The translations under genes and the position numbers were made by a program. The notes under the pieces are model-generated. The model ran no database searches. It saw nothing but the letters and a program-made list of their open reading frames with translations, and was not told where the DNA came from. 64,000 nucleotides of DNA from Pedobacter sp. Leaf170 (GTDB lineage: Bacteria > Bacteroidota > Bacteroidia > Sphingobacteriales > Sphingobacteriaceae): NCBI RefSeq assembly GCF_920984665.1, contig NZ_CAKLBP010000003.1, positions 62,001 through 126,000 on the forward strand, written 5' to 3'. Positions 53,713 to 61,115 of this stretch are shown here, one piece after another (within the stretch, counting starts at the first letter, position 1; every line of letters starts with the position of its first letter).

Positions 53713-54723
53713 ATGCAATCGAAACCAACTACCATAAAGGAAATCGCAAAAATTTTAAATATTTCGCCCTCAAGTGTGTCTAGGGGCTTGCATGATCACC
53801 CCAGTATTGGAGCCGTTACCAGAGAAAAAATTAAAGAACTTGCAAAATCATTAAATTACGAACCAAATAATGCGGCAATTCTTTTTCAAAAGGGCAAAAC
53901 CTACACAATAGGCGTAATTTTACCAGAACTGGCTGAGCATTTTTTTTCTACTGCAATTTCGGCTATTGAAGATGAAGCCTTAAAAAGAAATTACACGGTT
54001 ATTTTCGCTCAATCTCATGATGATTTTGAGAAAGAAGTAAAGTTGGTTGATAAAATGAAAAATCAACGGGTTGATGGTTTGCTGGTTTCCATTACAAAAG
54101 ATACCTCAACATTTGAGCATTTCGAAAAGCTAAAAAGCTTCAATATTCCTGTTGTATTTTTCGATCGCATTCCTCCGGTAAAAAATGTACATTATGTTGC
54201 CTGTACTTTAGAAAATGCAACAATTAAGGCTGTAAATTACTTACTAAAAAAAGGACACAGAACTATTGGAATGATTAATGGTCCATCTACTTTATTTGCT
54301 AGTGGCGAACGTAAAGATGGTTATATGCAGGCCATTAATTTTAACCGACTTAAATTCGATCCAACCTTAGTTACCAATTGCGACCTTACAGAAGAAGGTA
54401 CAATAGAAGCCACAAATCAACTTATTAATCACAAAAGAAAACCATCTGCAATTGTTGCCTTTAACGATTATGTGGCGCTATTTGTTATAAAATACCTGAA
54501 AAAGCAAAACCTGGCTGATAAAATCGATATTGTGAGTTATGCCAACTTACCCTTAATGGATTATTTAGATTATTCGCCAATTGCTTCTGTAGAACAATAC
54601 CCATACTTGCAAGGGCAAAAGGCAGCAAATATCTTACTCGATTTGATTAACAATCCAAATACTGAAAACCAGGCATTTTACAATACCCTTGTCGAATCAG
54701 AATTAGTTGTTAATGAGAAGTAA
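53713..54723 (+). CDS. LacI-family transcriptional regulator
   Basis: 336 aa. The DNA-binding helix-turn-helix and hinge are at 6-60 (TIKEIAKILNISPSSVSRGLHDHPSIGAVTREKIKELAKSLNYEPN). A periplasmic-binding-protein-like effector domain follows (TIGVILPELAEHFFSTAISAIEDEA, VDGLLVSI, GHRTIGMINGP, PSAIVAFNDYVAL). It represses or activates sugar genes in most cases; no sugar operon is adjacent, so the regulon is elsewhere. Confidence 0.93.
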   Translation: MQSKPTTIKEIAKILNISPSSVSRGLHDHPSIGAVTREKIKELAKSLNYEPNNAAILFQKGKTYTIGVILPELAEHFFSTAISAIEDEALKRNYTVIFAQSHDDFEKEVKLVDKMKNQRVDGLLVSITKDTSTFEHFEKLKSFNIPVVFFDRIPPVKNVHYVACTLENATIKAVNYLLKKGHRTIGMINGPSTLFASGERKDGYMQAINFNRLKFDPTLVTNCDLTEEGTIEATNQLINHKRKPSAIVAFNDYVALFVIKYLKKQNLADKIDIVSYANLPLMDYLDYSPIASVEQYPYLQGQKAANILLDLINNPNTENQAFYNTLVESELVVNEK

Positions 54724-54747
54724 TGGCTAAAGCATTTAAATTTTAGC

Positions 54748-55095
54748 TTATCCGTAATTTGCAGATACAATTGTATCATGCACCACCACTCTATACCAGT
54801 TTTTAGAAAACTTTTCTACAGCATCTAAATGGGTTTTATCTTCCTGATAAGCGTTATGATCTTCGATGTTATCAAAAGTTATGGTTAAGGAATAAGTAAA
54901 AGAGTTATCCGTAACAGGTCTTATTGGTGTATTTGCAGCCAAACCGTAATTTAATGTCTTAATATATTTTATAGGTTTTAAACTCTCGAAAAAATTTGTA
55001 AAATCTAATATTTCCGCTTTTGTTAATTGTGGCTTTAACCAAAACATCACAAAATGCTGAATCTGTCCTTTGGTAGCGTAACTATTTTCAGTCAT
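54748..55095 (-). CDS. Dabb-domain stress-responsive protein
   Basis: 115 aa, ferredoxin-like alpha/beta barrel dimer family. IQHFVMFWLKPQLTKAEILDFTNFFESLKPI is the typical N-terminal strand and helix with the conserved His; YSLTITFDNIEDHNAYQEDKTHLDAV and WYRVVVHDTI follow. The function of this family in bacteria is mostly unclear. It is convergent with the LacI gene. Confidence 0.83.
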   Translation of the reverse strand: MTENSYATKGQIQHFVMFWLKPQLTKAEILDFTNFFESLKPIKYIKTLNYGLAANTPIRPVTDNSFTYSLTITFDNIEDHNAYQEDKTHLDAVEKFSKNWYRVVVHDTIVSANYG

Positions 55096-55157
55096 AATTT
55101 TTAATAATTAGATATTTAAATATAACGGTTAAATACTGTGAATATTAACAATGCGTA

Positions 55158-56459
55158 TTAAGATAAACCTTTTTTGTTTTTATAGGTCATTTTAGCTTTT
55201 GTACCTGCGCTGTAATTGTAATTTTTAACGTTACTCGCTTTCTTATCGTGGAAAGCAGCGCCTCTTTCCAGATTATCTTCCTCTTCATCCTTTTTCTTTT
55301 TCTTCGGCTTTGCGGTAGATGCATCCACAATTTTCAAATCTTCAGGTAATTCAATAACTTCCATTCGTTCACCAATAGCTTGTTCAATCTTCTTAACCTC
55401 AATTAACTCAATATCAGTAGAAAAAGTTATGGCTACCACTTCATCATCGCCTTGCTTCACAATACGCTTTATTAACGTTTCTTTTTGCTCGGGTAATTCA
55501 AAATGTAAAATAAAAGGTATTCCCTGTATGTCTAAATCGCCTAAGTTTTCATTCGCCACAATCAAAACTCGGGCATCCGGATTGGCTTTAAAATCATCAA
55601 TATCATCAAATCCTTCATCATCAAAAAACAATGAGCGATAAATGCTAATTTCTCCCGGTTTCGGATTGTTCAAATTTTTATAAACCGTTTGGGCAGTTAG
55701 CCTAGTATTTACGAAAACAATAACTTTATCAAAAAACTCAGCATCGTTTAACAATAAAGTTAAAAGATTTAGTTTAGTTCTAAAATTTGGAACCTGGTAA
55801 AGCATCTGCGGATAAACTTCTGCCTGTTTCTCTCCTATTTCATCTACCTCAATGGTTGTGGTAGAATCTTTCATAAATGGAGAAATCATGTGGTTTAATT
55901 TCTCATGTAAAACTTCTGTAAATACAACATGTTGAGATTTATATGCGCTATTTGCAAGTTCTACAACTGGCAATTGTAAACCTTTTTTAACAATAAGCTC
56001 AGCATTATCCACTATAAAAAGCTGAATTTTATTGGTGTTTAATGCAAGTTTTAAGTACAAAGCCCGAGCTCTATCAGGCACAGCAACAATAATATCGCAA
56101 CCATCGGTAATCTCATTCATCTGCGTTTCTACAACACCACGGCTATCTATACCTAAAATTCTGAATGTATTATTTCTATTTAATAATTTAAATTGCTCCA
56201 AAACGTGGTCTACATGCTCTGCATCAGGCACCAAAATTAATGCTCTTGGTGCTTCTTCAAAAGCATATTTCAATTTCATTAAAGTTGCTAAAACATAAGT
56301 AGTTGTTTTTCCGGCGCCTTCTGGTCCTACTGCTATAACATCTTGTCCACCCAAAATCCGCGACATGGTTTTTAACTGGATTTCTTTTGGTGTTAAAAAT
56401 CCTGCATCCGTCATGGCTGCAACTAATGGTTTACTAAGTTTTAATTTATCTAATGACAC
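55158..56459 (-). CDS. Degenerate DEAD-box helicase-like protein
   Basis: 433 aa from GTG 56459. The two RecA-like domains of a DEAD-box RNA helicase are recognisable: the Q motif (GFLTPKEIQ), motif I VGPEGAGKTTT, and domain 2 VIVFVNTRLTAQTVYKNL...VLIVANENLGDLDIQGIPFILHFELP. But motif II reads D-N-A-E instead of D-E-A-D, no SAT motif follows, and the motif VI region reads RIVKQGDDE instead of HRIGRTGR. Helicase activity is doubtful. The tail is basic (KPKKKKKDEEEDN...SAGTKAKMTYKNKKG). The TTG at 56486 lies inside a -7-like GATATTTG, so GTG 56459 is preferred. Confidence 0.78.
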   Translation of the reverse strand: MSLDKLKLSKPLVAAMTDAGFLTPKEIQLKTMSRILGGQDVIAVGPEGAGKTTTYVLATLMKLKYAFEEAPRALILVPDAEHVDHVLEQFKLLNRNNTFRILGIDSRGVVETQMNEITDGCDIIVAVPDRARALYLKLALNTNKIQLFIVDNAELIVKKGLQLPVVELANSAYKSQHVVFTEVLHEKLNHMISPFMKDSTTTIEVDEIGEKQAEVYPQMLYQVPNFRTKLNLLTLLLNDAEFFDKVIVFVNTRLTAQTVYKNLNNPKPGEISIYRSLFFDDEGFDDIDDFKANPDARVLIVANENLGDLDIQGIPFILHFELPEQKETLIKRIVKQGDDEVVAITFSTDIELIEVKKIEQAIGERMEVIELPEDLKIVDASTAKPKKKKKDEEEDNLERGAAFHDKKASNVKNYNYSAGTKAKMTYKNKKGLS

Positions 56460-56747
56460 GCTTATCGTTTTTGTATTGAATTGCAAATATCCTTAAAATA
56501 ATTAGCTTTTAAGAACTTGATTAAAAGGTTTGGAAACGAGCGCCGCTTATTCTTAGATACTTCAGCCCTGCTATCCATTATTTTCGATGAAAAATCGAAA
56601 CCATTTCTATCAGGTTTATTGAACAAAATACTGTGCTTAAATAAAAATAACAGAGCATCCGAAGTAATTAAATAACTGAAATAAAGCCTCTTAAAAAATA
56701 AATACAAATATTATCTACTATATCTATAGAAATTATATACAATTTAA

Positions 56748-56755
56748 TATATTTG
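56748..56755 (+). promoter_or_regulatory. -7 box before the candidate RNA gene
   Basis: TATATTTG, an exact TAnnTTTG, followed by no ORF. Confidence 0.5.
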
Positions 56756-56761
56756 CTTGCA

Positions 56762-56965
56762 GTTAATGATTTATAAACTTGGCCAGCTGACTAAAAGTAA
56801 GTTCAGAATTTGACAAAATTTGCCTAATGGTTCGATTCCATTAATGGCAATTAAGTTTTTTATAAATGCAATAACCTGATTCTGTTCAATCGGGTAAGAT
56901 TTGGTTATCTTATATTTGTTTTGTTGTTAGCAAAGGCTACCCGCGATGGGTAGCCTTTAATTTTT
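56762..56965 (+). ncRNA. Candidate structured small RNA, about 200 nt
   Basis: It lies between the -7 box at 56748 and a strong terminator (AAAGGCTACCC-gcgat-GGGTAGCCTTT, 56932-56958, then TTTTT). Inside are several hairpins. One is TTGCC-TAATGG-ttcgatt-CCATTA-at-GGCAA (56820-56850), whose GGTTCGATTCC matches a tRNA T-arm. Another is ACCTGATT-ctgttc-AATCGGGT (about 56868-56895). A third is AAGAT-ttggtt-ATCTT. No ORF covers it. No acceptor stem or anticodon arm fits, so it is not a tRNA. I cannot assign an RNA family. Confidence 0.45.
56932..56965 (+). terminator. Terminator of the candidate RNA
   Basis: An 11-bp perfect stem, AAAGGCTACCC/GGGTAGCCTTT, followed by AATTTTT. Confidence 0.85.
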
Positions 56966-57112
56966 GAATATTATTCCAAACCATCAAAATAGCTAAATAT
57001 ATTTAAGCTTATGTACATTTATTTAAAAATCTCAAAACATTTTTATTCATTCTTGGTTATCTATACAATTCACATTATACTAATCTTTTACAGATTAATT
57101 TGTTTGGTTTAA

Positions 57113-57148
57113 AAAGGGATTTATGGATATAAATCCCTTTTCTTTTAT
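57113..57148 (+). terminator. Second orphan terminator
   Basis: AAAGGGATTTAT-ggat-ATAAATCCCTTT, a 12-bp perfect stem followed by TCTTTTATG. No gene precedes it; the S66 peptidase gene starts 58 bp later. Confidence 0.7.
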
Positions 57149-57198
57149 GCGCTATTTTTAAATCATATATTCGCTAAAAACAAACCAATCTTTTTTAA

Positions 57199-58224
57199 AT
57201 GAACAGAAAACACTTCCTTTCTTCAATTATTGCAAGCACAACATTGCTTCCTGCATTAAAAAGTTTGGCAAAATCAACAGAAAATGAAGGTTCATCATTT
57301 AAAATACCTCCATATTTAAAGCCTGGCGATATAATCGGAATAACAAGTCCGGCTGGCTACATCACCTTAGAGCAAATTCAACCATCTGTTTTACAAATAC
57401 AAAATTGGGGTTTTAACATTAAAATTGGCGATACCATTGGTAAGCGTGATTTTACTTACGGCGGAACAGATGATGAAAGACTTAAAGATTTTCAACAAAT
57501 GTTGGATGATCCGAAAGTTAATGCTATCATGTGTGCCAGAGGTGGCTATGGTTTTGTGAGAATTATCGACAAGCTTGACTTTGCAGCATTTAGAAAAAAT
57601 CCTAAGTGGATTATTGGTTTTAGTGACATTACAGTTCTTCATTGTCACTTAGCTAAAAATTATGGAATCGCTTCCATTCATTCAAAAATGTGTAATAGCT
57701 TTCCTGATGATTGGTCAAAAGCTGAACCTATTCAAGTAGAAACCATTTTATCAGTCAAAAATGCCTTAGTTGGACAACAATTAAATTACAGTGCTTTAGC
57801 AAACCTTAACAACAAATTAGGAAGAGCTGAAGGTATTTTAGTTGGCGGAAATTTAAGCATTATAGAAACCCTGGCAGGAAGCGATTCAGATTTAGATACT
57901 AAAGGCAAAATTCTTTTTATAGAAGATACAGGAGAATATCTTTACAGTATCGACAGAATGTTGTGGAATTTAAAGCGTAGCGGTAAGTTAAAAAATTTAA
58001 AGGGGTTAATTATTGGTGGCTTTAAAGTTAAACCTGATGATATTGGCGAAGAGTTCGGCAAAACCATTTACGAAATTGTGCTGGAAAAAGTTAGGGAATA
58101 CAACTACCCTATCGCCTTTGACTTTCCTGTCGGCCATCAGCGAAATAATTTCGCCTTAAAGTGTGGTGCTCATCATATTTTAGAAGTATTACAAACCGGG
58201 AGCACCCTAAAAAGCATGAGTTAG
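57199..58224 (+). CDS. LD-carboxypeptidase, peptidase S66 family
   Basis: 341 aa exported serine peptidase that trims D-Ala from the L-Lys/mDAP-D-Ala end of muropeptides. An N-terminal export signal (MNRKHFLSSIIASTTLLPAL) is present. Catalytic Ser142 lies in IIGFSDITVLH, the Glu in VGGNLSIIETLAGSD, and the His near the C-terminus in FPVGHQRNNFALKCG. ARGGYG at 113-118 is the family oxyanion-loop motif. It has its own short leader after the orphan terminator. Confidence 0.9.
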   Translation: MNRKHFLSSIIASTTLLPALKSLAKSTENEGSSFKIPPYLKPGDIIGITSPAGYITLEQIQPSVLQIQNWGFNIKIGDTIGKRDFTYGGTDDERLKDFQQMLDDPKVNAIMCARGGYGFVRIIDKLDFAAFRKNPKWIIGFSDITVLHCHLAKNYGIASIHSKMCNSFPDDWSKAEPIQVETILSVKNALVGQQLNYSALANLNNKLGRAEGILVGGNLSIIETLAGSDSDLDTKGKILFIEDTGEYLYSIDRMLWNLKRSGKLKNLKGLIIGGFKVKPDDIGEEFGKTIYEIVLEKVREYNYPIAFDFPVGHQRNNFALKCGAHHILEVLQTGSTLKSMS

Positions 58225-58282
58225 TTTGTGTAAGTGTAAGTATGTTTTAGAGAAGATTTACCCGATTAGTAAATGTAAAACA

Positions 58283-59599
58283 TTAAACCGTTTTCACTTC
58301 GTCATCTTCGTAATCTTCAATATCGGTAATGTAACCGTTTATTAATAGAAAATCGAATAAAGGCTTGGCCTCTGCAGTAACCGGCATGTTAGCAGTTGTG
58401 ATAACCTGATTGGTTTTTTTATCTAAAAACGGATAGGCAAATAATCTCACATTTGTATTAAACATATCGTTAACATAGCTTAGCAGCTGCCCTGAATAGT
58501 TTTCGCCTTTAAAGTTGGTAGAATTAAACACGAATTTCAGGTTATTAATGTTGGTAGCTAAACCTACACTTTTTGGCTTACACCTTGCCAAATATTTAGC
58601 CAGGCGATTGTGACGGGTAAAGTTTGATACCACTACAATATTTCCGGTATCGCACATTTCCTGGGCACGTTTTGCAACAGTTTCTAAATCAATATCATCT
58701 GGCGTTTCCTGGTCGTCGGTTAAAACGTTGGTTAATAAAACTTCTATCATAACGGCCAGATTTCCTTCTTCAACCTGATTTGTTCTTTTAAACTGATCTG
58801 TAGCTTTGTTAAACAAATTAAAGTTTGGTAATGATTTCTGACCATATTTGGTTCTTAAAATCATAATGTCTTTTTTGTATAACAAATCTTTTGCCTGGCG
58901 TGGATGAGCATCTGCATCGAAAATTGCAGCGGCAGAAAAATCTTTCATAATCATATAAAGATTTAAAAGAATGTTATCAACTTCTGGAAACACTGGTCCT
59001 TTAACAGAAATCAGGTCAATTTCAACTGAACCTATTGTTAAATTATCGGCCAATGATTCGACCATAATTTTAGGTTCATGGCAATGGTAAAAAGCCGCGT
59101 AAACCAGATTTACACCAATAATACCCAAAACACGCTGTTGCATGTTTACATCCGTATCAAGCAACCTAACATGGAAAAATATTTCATTTGGTAAACTTCC
59201 TGGTTCATCCTGGAATCGAATCCCAATCCAACCATGAGGCTCATTTGTACGTTTGTAATTTAAGGTGGTAACAGTATCGGCGAAGGCGAAAAATGTTCTG
59301 CTTTCATACTTCTCACCAGATAACCTTTCATTTAGCAAGCCAAATTCATGGTCGAGCATTTGGATAAGGCGGTTTTGAGAAACATACCTGCCGTTTGATT
59401 CTGCTCCGTAAATAGCATCACTAAAAGTCATATCATAGGCCGACATTGTTTTAGCAACCGTTCCAGAAGCTGCACCTGCATTAAAAAAATTTCTAGAAAC
59501 TTCTTGTCCAGCTCCTATTTCGGCAAAAGTACCGTAAATTCTAGGGTCTAAATTTATTTTTAATGCTTTACGTTTAGTATCCAGTATTTCTCTTACCAT
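58283..59599 (-). CDS. Large conserved protein of unknown function
   Basis: 438 aa soluble protein, with no signal peptide or membrane segment. Striking conserved-looking stretches are TFAEIGAGQEVSRNFFNAGAASGTVAKTMSAYDMTFSDAIYG near the N-terminus, GWIGIRFQDEPGSLPNEIFFHVRLLD, VNLVYAAFYH and NIVVVSNFTRHNRLAKYLARCKP. From memory, relatives have carried a TonB-receptor label; nothing here looks like a receptor. ATG 59599 is chosen because a perfect -7 box lies four bases before it. Confidence 0.7.
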   Translation of the reverse strand: MVREILDTKRKALKINLDPRIYGTFAEIGAGQEVSRNFFNAGAASGTVAKTMSAYDMTFSDAIYGAESNGRYVSQNRLIQMLDHEFGLLNERLSGEKYESRTFFAFADTVTTLNYKRTNEPHGWIGIRFQDEPGSLPNEIFFHVRLLDTDVNMQQRVLGIIGVNLVYAAFYHCHEPKIMVESLADNLTIGSVEIDLISVKGPVFPEVDNILLNLYMIMKDFSAAAIFDADAHPRQAKDLLYKKDIMILRTKYGQKSLPNFNLFNKATDQFKRTNQVEEGNLAVMIEVLLTNVLTDDQETPDDIDLETVAKRAQEMCDTGNIVVVSNFTRHNRLAKYLARCKPKSVGLATNINNLKFVFNSTNFKGENYSGQLLSYVNDMFNTNVRLFAYPFLDKKTNQVITTANMPVTAEAKPLFDFLLINGYITDIEDYEDDEVKTV

Positions 59600-59603
59600 G
59601 CCG

Positions 59604-59611
59604 CAAAAGTA
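59604..59611 (-). promoter_or_regulatory. -7 box four bases before the unknown gene at 59599
   Basis: On the minus strand TACTTTTG followed by CGGC and the ATG; implies a leaderless mRNA, as at dnaB. Confidence 0.6.
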
Positions 59612-59624
59612 CAAAAATGGTTTA

Positions 59625-59656
59625 TTAGTTCAATTGGAAATTAGTTCAATTGGAAT
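59625..59656 (+). repeat. 16-base tandem repeat of 8-base words
   Basis: TTAGTTCA-ATTGGAAA-TTAGTTCA-ATTGGAAT: two copies of a 16-mer. The word TTAGTTCA is the same as at 9892. Confidence 0.6.
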
Positions 59657-59717
59657 TTGTTAATTTTCTAACACCATTAACGAAGGCAAATTAACCAATA
59701 TCCTAAAAACAAAATAA

Positions 59718-59741
59718 GGTTAGCACTATCCAATGCTAACC
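59718..59741 (-). terminator. hsp20 terminator
   Basis: GGTTAGCA and TGCTAACC form an 8-bp stem; on the minus strand TTATTTTGTTTTT follows. Confidence 0.8.
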
Positions 59742-59795
59742 TTATAAAACCTAAACTTAAACTATTATGAAAATCCTCTTTCGAGAAACTCTTTA

Positions 59796-60230
59796 TTACG
59801 ATACTACGATTTCTTTATGTTGAGATTTTGTATCGTCTTTTTTGCCGATGGTGATATTTAGAATGCCGTCTTTATATTCAGCTGAAATTTTATCAGCATC
59901 AGCAGTTTCTGGTAAATTAAAAGACCTTGCAAATGAGCTGTAATCAAACTCTTTACGAGTAAAATCTTTTGCTATTTGAGTTTCATCTTTTTTTACTTCT
60001 GCCCAAACAGACAGTGTATCTTTTTTTAAGTTAATTTGAAAATCTTCTTTCTTTAATCCCGGAGCTGCTAATTCAATAACATAAGCGTTTTCATTTTCGT
60101 AAATATTTACGTTTGGCGATTTATCAACCATTTTGTTTTTAGTTACGGCATCGCTAAACAATGAATCGAAAACATTGTTAAAGTAAGGAGCTGTGTTGCG
60201 GGTTCTGTTGTTAAAATTTACAAGTGTCAT
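59796..60230 (-). CDS. Small heat-shock protein, Hsp20/alpha-crystallin family
   Basis: 144 aa ATP-independent chaperone that holds unfolding proteins. The alpha-crystallin domain spans about 40-140 (NVNIYENENAYVIELAAPGLKKEDFQINLKKDTLSVWAEVK, FARSFNLPETADADKISAEYKDGILNITIGKK). The C-terminal extension is short. It is divergent from the thioesterase gene at 60298, with a 67-bp shared control region. Confidence 0.93.
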   Translation of the reverse strand: MTLVNFNNRTRNTAPYFNNVFDSLFSDAVTKNKMVDKSPNVNIYENENAYVIELAAPGLKKEDFQINLKKDTLSVWAEVKKDETQIAKDFTRKEFDYSSFARSFNLPETADADKISAEYKDGILNITIGKKDDTKSQHKEIVVS

Positions 60231-60297
60231 ATCTCTAATTTTTTATTTTTTAATTGATAAAAAGCATTATTCAACTTACATACCAAACCAAAAAATT

Positions 60298-60783
60298 ATG
60301 ATTTTTAAGACATTATGGCAAAATTTATCAAAATCTAAAGACAAATTGACAGAATCTAGAGTTTTTTCAGACGAATTCAACTATAAAACCAACATTCACA
60401 CACGTTTTATTGATTTTGATATGATGGGTCATGTAAACAATTCTGTCTACTTCACATATTTAGAAATTGCAAGAACGAAATATTGGGAAGAAACCATAAA
60501 ATGGGATTGGCAAAAGACCGGAATCGTAATTGCACATGCAGAGATTGATTACATTTTACCGATTGTTATGCAGGATAAAATTGCAGTTTATGTTAAAACA
60601 TCAAGAATTGGAAGCACAAGTTTTGACCTGGATTATCAAATCGTAAAAATTAAAGGCGGCGAAGAGGTAATTTGCAGCAAAGGAAAAACGGTTTGTATAG
60701 CCATTGATTATGCATCAAAAAGACCAACAGAAATACCAGAAGCAGAAAAACAACGAATGTTGGGTTTTGAGCAATTGCAATAA
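60298..60783 (+). CDS. Acyl-CoA thioesterase, hot-dog fold (4HBT)
   Basis: 161 aa. Signature HTRFIDFDMMGHVNNSVYFTYLEIARTKYW (about 38-67) with the Asp and HVNN loop, then IVIAHAEIDYILPI. It is a distant paralogue of the gene at 20792, here with a 30-residue N-terminal extension. The substrate is unknown. ATG 60298 is the first Met after the divergent promoter region. Confidence 0.85.
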   Translation: MIFKTLWQNLSKSKDKLTESRVFSDEFNYKTNIHTRFIDFDMMGHVNNSVYFTYLEIARTKYWEETIKWDWQKTGIVIAHAEIDYILPIVMQDKIAVYVKTSRIGSTSFDLDYQIVKIKGGEEVICSKGKTVCIAIDYASKRPTEIPEAEKQRMLGFEQLQ

Positions 60784-61115
60784 ATTTTATCTTTTTAAAA
60801 AAATTGAAGATTTAGAAAAGGAAATTTCTACAATTATTATCGTTAGTCGGGCTTTGCGCTAAATCTTTTAAAATACATCATAACGGCATGAACAAAGTTG
60901 CTACAATTTTAAAAGGATATCGCTTCAATCCCGTTTAGACGGCTGGGAAAATATAACTATTTGCAGTTGCAAGGCGTTTTACATAGTCCATTAATTTTAA
61001 ACCCGACAAAAGCGGGCATCCCGATAGTTCATCGGGATAAAGCGAATGGCGGGACTAAAATTGCCACAAAGCACTGAATTTTCATTTCCAAAACCTTTTA
61101 ATTATTTTTTATTCC
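60784..61115. other. Gene-free spacer with degenerate repeats
   Basis: About 330 bp between convergent genes. It includes CCCGACAAAAGCGGG and TCCCGATAGTTCATCGGGA (61005-61039) followed by GCGAATGGCGGGACTAAA, part of the GC-rich repeat group, and a GTTAGTCGGGCTTTGCGC fragment at about 60843. No CDS or clear terminator is seen. Confidence 0.6.
61005..61057. repeat. Double-hairpin GC-rich repeat
   Basis: Two adjacent small stems, CCCG-acaaaag-CGGG and TCCCGAT-agttc-ATCGGGA, then GGCGGGACT. Parts recur at 39440 and 13110. Confidence 0.55.

Larger units (their letters stand above)
56460..57198. other. Gene-free region with a candidate RNA gene
   Basis: About 740 bp. It holds the helicase-like gene promoter, a repeat fragment (GCCCTGCTATCC...GATGAAAAATCGAAACC near 56568-56608), a promoter-to-terminator unit (56748-56965) and a second orphan terminator (57113-57140). 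The 81-codon frame at 56462-56707 is not supported. Confidence 0.7.

Noticed and set aside
56462-56707. 81-codon minus-strand frame upstream of the helicase-like gene
   Set aside because: Overlaps repeat sequence and the promoter of the downstream gene; no family-like pattern.
56829-56839. GGTTCGATTCC as part of a tRNA gene
   Set aside because: No acceptor stem, D-arm or anticodon arm can be folded around it; the flanks instead extend the same hairpin.
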